Source: Lachnospiraceae bacterium
GTDB lineage: Bacteria > Bacillota > Clostridia > Lachnospirales > Lachnospiraceae
DNA length: 10,916 bases
NCBI GenBank assembly: GCA_004552595.1
Contig: SFNX01000087.1
Location: forward strand, 1-10,916
Direction: 5' to 3'
How positions within the stretch are numbered: position 1 is the first letter of the stretch; every line of letters begins with the position of its first letter. The notes beneath the pieces are model-generated. The model was not told the DNA's origin. It did no database searches and was given only the letters and a program-made list of their open reading frames with translations. The position numbers were made by a program, and so were the translations under genes. Positions 6,511 to 10,916 of this stretch are shown piece by piece.

Positions 6511-6540
6511 AAAAATAATTTTTGGAAGGAAGACAAGATT

Positions 6541-8124
6541 ATGTGTTCAATTATGGGAATAGCCGGGAAGGATATAACTCCTGAGCAGTTTAAAGAATGT
6601 ATTTTAGAGACAACTTCAAGAGGTCCTGACGCTTTAAAAATCGTTGAGACAGATAAAGGCATTTTAGGATTTCAGAGACTATCAATTATGGGACTCACAG
6701 ATGCGGGAATGCAGCCGTTTTATCTTAACGGAAAGTATGTTGTCTGCAACGGTGAGTTATACGGTTTCAGACCGATTAAAGACGAACTTTTGAGTAAGGG
6801 ATATTCATTTGAATCTGATTCAGACTGTGAAATCATTTTACCTATGTATGAGCAGTACGGAGTCGATCTTTTTGCAAAGCTTGATGCAGAATATGCCCTT
6901 ATTATTTATATAGAAGAAACAGGCGAGCTTATAGCAGCAAGAGATCCGATCGGAATCAGACCTTTGTATTACGGTTACACAAAGGCAGGCTCAATTTGCT
7001 TTGCATCAGAGCCAAAGGCACTTGTTAAAATCTGCGATAAGATTATGCCTTTCCCTCCGGGACATTATTACAAGGACGGACAGTTTGTATGCTACAGAGA
7101 CATCTCTAAGCATACGGAAGTTATTAAAGACGACGTTGAAACAGCTTGCAAAAACATCCACGATAAGTTAGTTGCGGGAATAAAGAAAAGACTTGATTCG
7201 GATGCACCTGTCGGATTCCTTTTATCCGGAGGACTTGATTCATCTCTTGTATGTGCAGTTGCACAGAAGTTTTCCGATAAGCCTATAAAGACATTTGCAA
7301 TCGGAATGGAGAAAGATGCTATTGACTTAAAGTATGCAAAGCAGGTTGCTGATTTTATCGGATCAGACCATACAGAAGTGTATATGTCAAAGGAAGACGT
7401 ATTAAGAGAACTTCCAAATGTTATCAAGCTTCTTGGTACATACGATATCACTACAATAAGAGCATCAATGGGTATGTACATGGTATGTAAGTATATCCAT
7501 GAAAATACAGACGTAAGAGTACTTCTTACAGGTGAAATCTCAGATGAGATTTTTGGATACAAATATACGGATTTCGCACCATCCAAAGAAGAGTTCCAAA
7601 AAGAAGCAGAAAAGAGAGTTCATGAGCTTCACATGTACGATGTATTAAGAGCAGACAGATGTATTTCCGTTAACTCACTTGAAGCAAGAGTTCCTTTCGG
7701 AGATCTTGATTTTGTACAGTATGTAATGAACTTAGATCCACAGATTAAGCTTAACAATTATGGAAAGGGCAAGTACCTTCTTCGTCACGCATTTGAAGAA
7801 GACGGATGCCTTCCATACGACATATTAATGAGAGAAAAAGCTGCATTTTCGGATGCTGTCGGACATTCAATGGTTGATGACCTTAAGGAAAGAGCTGAGG
7901 AAATTTATTCAGATGAAGAATTTGCTAAGCGTATTAAGAAGTATACCTATGCGACACCTTTCACTAAGGAATCACTTATGTACAGAGAGTTTTTCGAATC
8001 ATTCTATCCGGGACAGGCTGAGATGATTGTTGACTTCTGGATGCCTAATAAAGAGTGGGAGGGATGTAACGTTAACGACCCTTCTGCAAGAGTGCTTTCT
8101 AACTACGGTGCATCAGGACAGTAA
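6541..8124 (+). CDS. asnB: Asparagine synthetase B, glutamine-hydrolysing
   Basis: AsnB makes asparagine from aspartate, ATP and the amide of glutamine in the cytosol. The start must be 6541, giving MCSIMGIAG with the nucleophile at Cys2. An in-frame ATG at 6505 would bury that cysteine, and GGAAGGAAG (6524-6532) lies just upstream of 6541. The N-terminal Ntn glutaminase domain has Arg46 (QRLSI), Asn70-Gly71-Glu72 (NGE) and Asp95 (SDCE). The synthetase domain has the ATP pyrophosphatase loop SGGLDSS (229-235), then TYDITTIRAS and VNSLEARVPFGD. Length is 527 residues, slightly shorter than the 554 of E. coli AsnB but co-linear with it. One oddity is GEISDEIFGY (331-340) where E. coli has GEGSDEVFGGY; the key glutamate (Glu332) is kept. 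gltB follows after 33 bases. Confidence 0.94.
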   Translation: MCSIMGIAGKDITPEQFKECILETTSRGPDALKIVETDKGILGFQRLSIMGLTDAGMQPFYLNGKYVVCNGELYGFRPIKDELLSKGYSFESDSDCEIILPMYEQYGVDLFAKLDAEYALIIYIEETGELIAARDPIGIRPLYYGYTKAGSICFASEPKALVKICDKIMPFPPGHYYKDGQFVCYRDISKHTEVIKDDVETACKNIHDKLVAGIKKRLDSDAPVGFLLSGGLDSSLVCAVAQKFSDKPIKTFAIGMEKDAIDLKYAKQVADFIGSDHTEVYMSKEDVLRELPNVIKLLGTYDITTIRASMGMYMVCKYIHENTDVRVLLTGEISDEIFGYKYTDFAPSKEEFQKEAEKRVHELHMYDVLRADRCISVNSLEARVPFGDLDFVQYVMNLDPQIKLNNYGKGKYLLRHAFEEDGCLPYDILMREKAAFSDAVGHSMVDDLKERAEEIYSDEEFAKRIKKYTYATPFTKESLMYREFFESFYPGQAEMIVDFWMPNKEWEGCNVNDPSARVLSNYGASGQ

Positions 8125-8157
8125 GAATGATTTGATTTTAATAAGGAAGGAAAAAAT

Positions 8158-10916
8158 ATGAGCAGTTTATATGATCAGAGATTTGAGCATGATGCCTGCG
8201 GTATCGGTGCTGTAATAGATATTGATGGCAAAAAGAGTCATAAGGTAGTTGATGACGCCCTTTCAATAGTTGAAAAGCTTGAGCATAGAGCAGGAAAGGA
8301 CGCAAGTGGAGAAATCGGTGACGGTGTTGGAATTATGGTCCAGATTTCTCACAAATTTTTTAAAAAAGTCAGCAGGGAATTAAAAATTGATATAGGCTCT
8401 GAAAGAGACTATGGAATTGGAATGTTCTTCTTTCCTAAGGACTCAAAGGAGCAGCGTAAAGCTATGCGATTATTCGAGGTTATCTGTCAAAAGGAGGGCG
8501 TCGAATTTTTGGCATGGAGAGAAGTACCTGTTAATGAAGAATGTCTTTCAAGTAAAGCACTTGATTCAAAGCCTTCAATATACCAGTGCTTTGTTAAGAG
8601 AAGAGGAGACATTGAGAAGGGCCTTGATTTTGACAGAAAGCTCTACATTATAAGACGTGTATTTGAGCAGAGTTCAGAGGGCACATATGTATGCTCTTTC
8701 TCATCAAGAACGCTTGTATATAAGGGCATGTTCCTTGTAGCACAGCTTCGTAATTTCTATAAGGACCTTCAGAGTGAAGAGTATGTTTCTGCTATTGCAA
8801 TGGTTCACAGCCGTTTCTCAACGAACACAATGCCTAGCTGGAACAGAGCTCATCCTAACAGATTTATATTACACAACGGTGAAATCAATACAATCCGTGG
8901 TAACGTAGACAGAATGCTTGCAAGAGAAGAGACAATGTATTCAGAAGTTCTTGCAGATTCAATTGACAAGGTTTTACCTGTTATTTCACAGTCAGGCTCA
9001 GACTCTGCAATGCTTGATAACACACTTGAATTCTTAGTTATGAGTGGTGTTCCGATGCCGCTTGCAATTATGATGATGATTCCTGAACCATGGAAGAACG
9101 ACGACGGAATGAGCCGGAAAAAGAGAGATTTGTATAGATATTATGCAACAATGATGGAGCCATGGGATGGCCCTGCGGCTATTCTTTTTTCAGATGGAGA
9201 TACTGTCGGCGCCGTACTTGACAGAAACGGACTTCGTCCGTCAAGATACTACGTTACAAAGGACAATAAGCTTATATTGGCATCGGAAGTCGGTGTACTT
9301 GATATAGACCCTGAAAATATTAAGGTTAAGTCAAGACTACAGCCGGGAAAGATGCTTCTTGTTGATACTGTTAATAAGCGCATTATTTCAGATGAAGAGT
9401 GCAAGGAATATTATGCTATGAAGCAGCCATATGGTGAGTGGCTTGATTCACATCTTGTGACTTTATCTGAGCTTCCGATTCCAAATCAGAAGGTTGCACA
9501 TTATGATGATGAGACAAGAGAGCGACTTTATAAGGCCTTCGGATATACTTACGAGGATATCAAGGAAGCTATTATTCCTATGGCAACAAACGGCATTGAG
9601 GCAACTGCTTCAATGGGTATTGATGTACCGCTTGCTGTTTTATCTGAAAAGCATCAGCCATTGTTTAACTACTTTAAGCAGATGTTTGCGCAGGTAACAA
9701 ACCCGCCTATTGATTCACTTCGTGAGGAGGTTGTTACTGATACAACTGTTTATCTTGGTTCTGATGGTAATCTGTTAATGGAAAAGCCTGAAAACTGTAA
9801 CGTGCTTCAGATTAATAACCCTATTCTTACAAGTGTAGACCTTATGAAGATTAAGCATATGAATAAGCCTGGCTTCCATGTTGAGACAGTATCGATTCTT
9901 TACTATAAGAATACTTCTCTTGAAAAAGCAGTCGATAAGCTTTTCATAGAGTGCGACAGAGCATATAAAAAGGGTGCAAATATTATCGTCTTATCTGACA
10001 GGGGCGTTGATGAAAACCACCTTGCGATTCCTTCGCTTCTTGCTGTATCAAGTATTGAGCAGTACTTAATCAGGACAAAGAAAAGGACGGCAGTTTCTAT
10101 TATTTTAGAGTCTGCAGAGCCAAGAGACGTACATCATTTTGCAACACTTTTAGGATACGGCGCACGTGCTGTAAACCCATACCTTGCACAGGAATGTATT
10201 GCTGACCTTATTGACAAGGGAAGACTTGATAAGGATTATCATACTGCAATTGAAGATTATAACAATGCAATTGTTCACGGAATTGTTAAGATTGCATCAA
10301 AGATGGGTATTTCGACACTTCAGTCATATCAGTCGGCACAGATTTTTGAGGCAGTAGGTATTTCAAAATCGGTAATAGATAAATATTTTACAAATACTGT
10401 TTCACCTGTTGACGGAATCGGATTATCAGAAATTTCTGAGGACGTTGAATACAGACATAACCAGGCATTTGATCCGCTAGGACTACATGTTGATGAGACG
10501 CTTGAGAGTATCGGCGAACATAAGTTAAGAAGCGGTGAAGAGGCAGAAGAGCATATGTACAATCCAAAGACAATTATTGCTCTTCGTGAGGCTACACATT
10601 CAGGCTCATATGAAAAATTCAAGGAGTATTCTGCATTAATTAATGATGAGAGAAAGCTTCGTAATTTAAGAGGACTTCTTGATTTTGAGTATGATAAAAA
10701 GGGTGGAATCCCGCTTGAGGAAGTTGAAAGTGCTTCGGAAATTGTTAAAAGATTCAAGACAGGTGCAATGTCATACGGCTCTATTTCAAAAGAGGCACAT
10801 GAATGTATGGCAATAGCTATGAACAGGCTCGGAGGAAAGTCTAATTCAGGTGAAGGAGGAGAAGATCCTGAGAGATTTGATTCCGAGAAATGTTCAGCAA
10901 TTAAGCAGGTTGCATC
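8158..10916 (+). CDS. gltB: Glutamate synthase large subunit, N-terminal part (runs off right edge)
   Basis: GltB uses the glutamine amide and 2-oxoglutarate to make two glutamates, the second half of the GS-GOGAT cycle. The frame is open from ATG 8158 to the window end, 919 codons or about 60% of a typical 1500-residue subunit. The start MSSLYDQRFEHDACGIGA gives a 13-residue propeptide and Cys14 as the mature N-terminal nucleophile. The glutaminase domain (about 14-435) shows EHRAGKDASGEIGDGVG, HSRFSTNTMPSW (Arg219) and HNGEINTIRGN (Asn240). The central domain covers about 485-745, and the FMN-binding synthase domain has begun with GAMSYGSISKEAHE (around 870) and GGKSNSGEGGEDP. The FMN site and the 3Fe-4S cysteines lie beyond the edge. 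AAGGAAGG (8143-8150) precedes the ATG, 33 bases after asnB, which suggests one operon. A small subunit may follow outside the window. Confidence 0.95.
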   Translation, partial: MSSLYDQRFEHDACGIGAVIDIDGKKSHKVVDDALSIVEKLEHRAGKDASGEIGDGVGIMVQISHKFFKKVSRELKIDIGSERDYGIGMFFFPKDSKEQRKAMRLFEVICQKEGVEFLAWREVPVNEECLSSKALDSKPSIYQCFVKRRGDIEKGLDFDRKLYIIRRVFEQSSEGTYVCSFSSRTLVYKGMFLVAQLRNFYKDLQSEEYVSAIAMVHSRFSTNTMPSWNRAHPNRFILHNGEINTIRGNVDRMLAREETMYSEVLADSIDKVLPVISQSGSDSAMLDNTLEFLVMSGVPMPLAIMMMIPEPWKNDDGMSRKKRDLYRYYATMMEPWDGPAAILFSDGDTVGAVLDRNGLRPSRYYVTKDNKLILASEVGVLDIDPENIKVKSRLQPGKMLLVDTVNKRIISDEECKEYYAMKQPYGEWLDSHLVTLSELPIPNQKVAHYDDETRERLYKAFGYTYEDIKEAIIPMATNGIEATASMGIDVPLAVLSEKHQPLFNYFKQMFAQVTNPPIDSLREEVVTDTTVYLGSDGNLLMEKPENCNVLQINNPILTSVDLMKIKHMNKPGFHVETVSILYYKNTSLEKAVDKLFIECDRAYKKGANIIVLSDRGVDENHLAIPSLLAVSSIEQYLIRTKKRTAVSIILESAEPRDVHHFATLLGYGARAVNPYLAQECIADLIDKGRLDKDYHTAIEDYNNAIVHGIVKIASKMGISTLQSYQSAQIFEAVGISKSVIDKYFTNTVSPVDGIGLSEISEDVEYRHNQAFDPLGLHVDETLESIGEHKLRSGEEAEEHMYNPKTIIALREATHSGSYEKFKEYSALINDERKLRNLRGLLDFEYDKKGGIPLEEVESASEIVKRFKTGAMSYGSISKEAHECMAIAMNRLGGKSNSGEGGEDPERFDSEKCSAIKQVA

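Noticed and set aside
6505..6540. Upstream in-frame ATG for asnB
   Set aside because: It would place 12 residues before the catalytic Cys2, which must follow the initiator methionine; the ribosome binding site fits 6541.
7092..7586. 164-codon open frame on the minus strand inside asnB
   Set aside because: It lies fully antisense to a well-conserved gene, has no ribosome binding site and a low-complexity product; it is a shadow of asnB codon use.
10329..10757. 142-codon minus-strand frame inside gltB
   Set aside because: Antisense shadow with serine- and leucine-rich composition typical of reading coding DNA backwards.

Overview
The window reads as a chromosomal segment from an anaerobic Firmicute, most likely a member of the Lachnospiraceae. 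This is inferred from four things: a type III glutamine synthetase, an ammonium transporter with a PII domain fused to its C-terminus, strong GGAGG-type ribosome binding sites, and moderately AT-rich DNA. No species can be named from the sequence alone. There are six protein genes in two divergent groups, and no tRNA, rRNA, CRISPR array or insertion sequence was seen.

Leftward group (minus strand): pyrG (CTP synthase, 183-1790) is followed after 21 bases by the start of purF (amidophosphoribosyltransferase), which runs off the left edge. pyrG has a consensus promoter (1906-1878). A strong intrinsic terminator hairpin lies between that promoter and the start codon, beginning only a few bases after the predicted transcription start, which is an attenuator layout.

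Rightward group (plus strand): glnN (type III glutamine synthetase, 2296-4388), amt-PII (4679-6436), asnB (glutamine-hydrolysing asparagine synthetase, 6541-8124) and gltB (glutamate synthase large subunit, 8158 to the right edge). The glnN leader contains a consensus promoter and two successive terminator-like hairpins, each preceded by a near-identical 15-base box. The glnN frame is broken by an apparent loss of one base near 3757. This is either a sequencing error or a real inactivating mutation. The glnN-amt gap holds a duplicated copy of the last 24 bases of glnN, a long imperfect palindrome of about 96 bases, and a 14-bp hairpin. The amt-asnB gap holds another hairpin and a perfect 14-base palindrome.

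How the genes fit together: Amt brings in ammonium, its PII domain probably reports energy and 2-oxoglutarate status, GlnN converts ammonium and glutamate to glutamine, and GltB turns glutamine plus 2-oxoglutarate into glutamate. AsnB, PyrG and PurF spend the glutamine amide on asparagine, CTP and purines. Apart from the transporter, every gene here makes glutamine or uses it as nitrogen donor. All of the enzyme and transporter families are known. The parts that look least explained are the non-coding ones: the tandem hairpin leader of glnN, the pyrG leader without the GGGC start known from Bacillus, and the long palindrome before amt.
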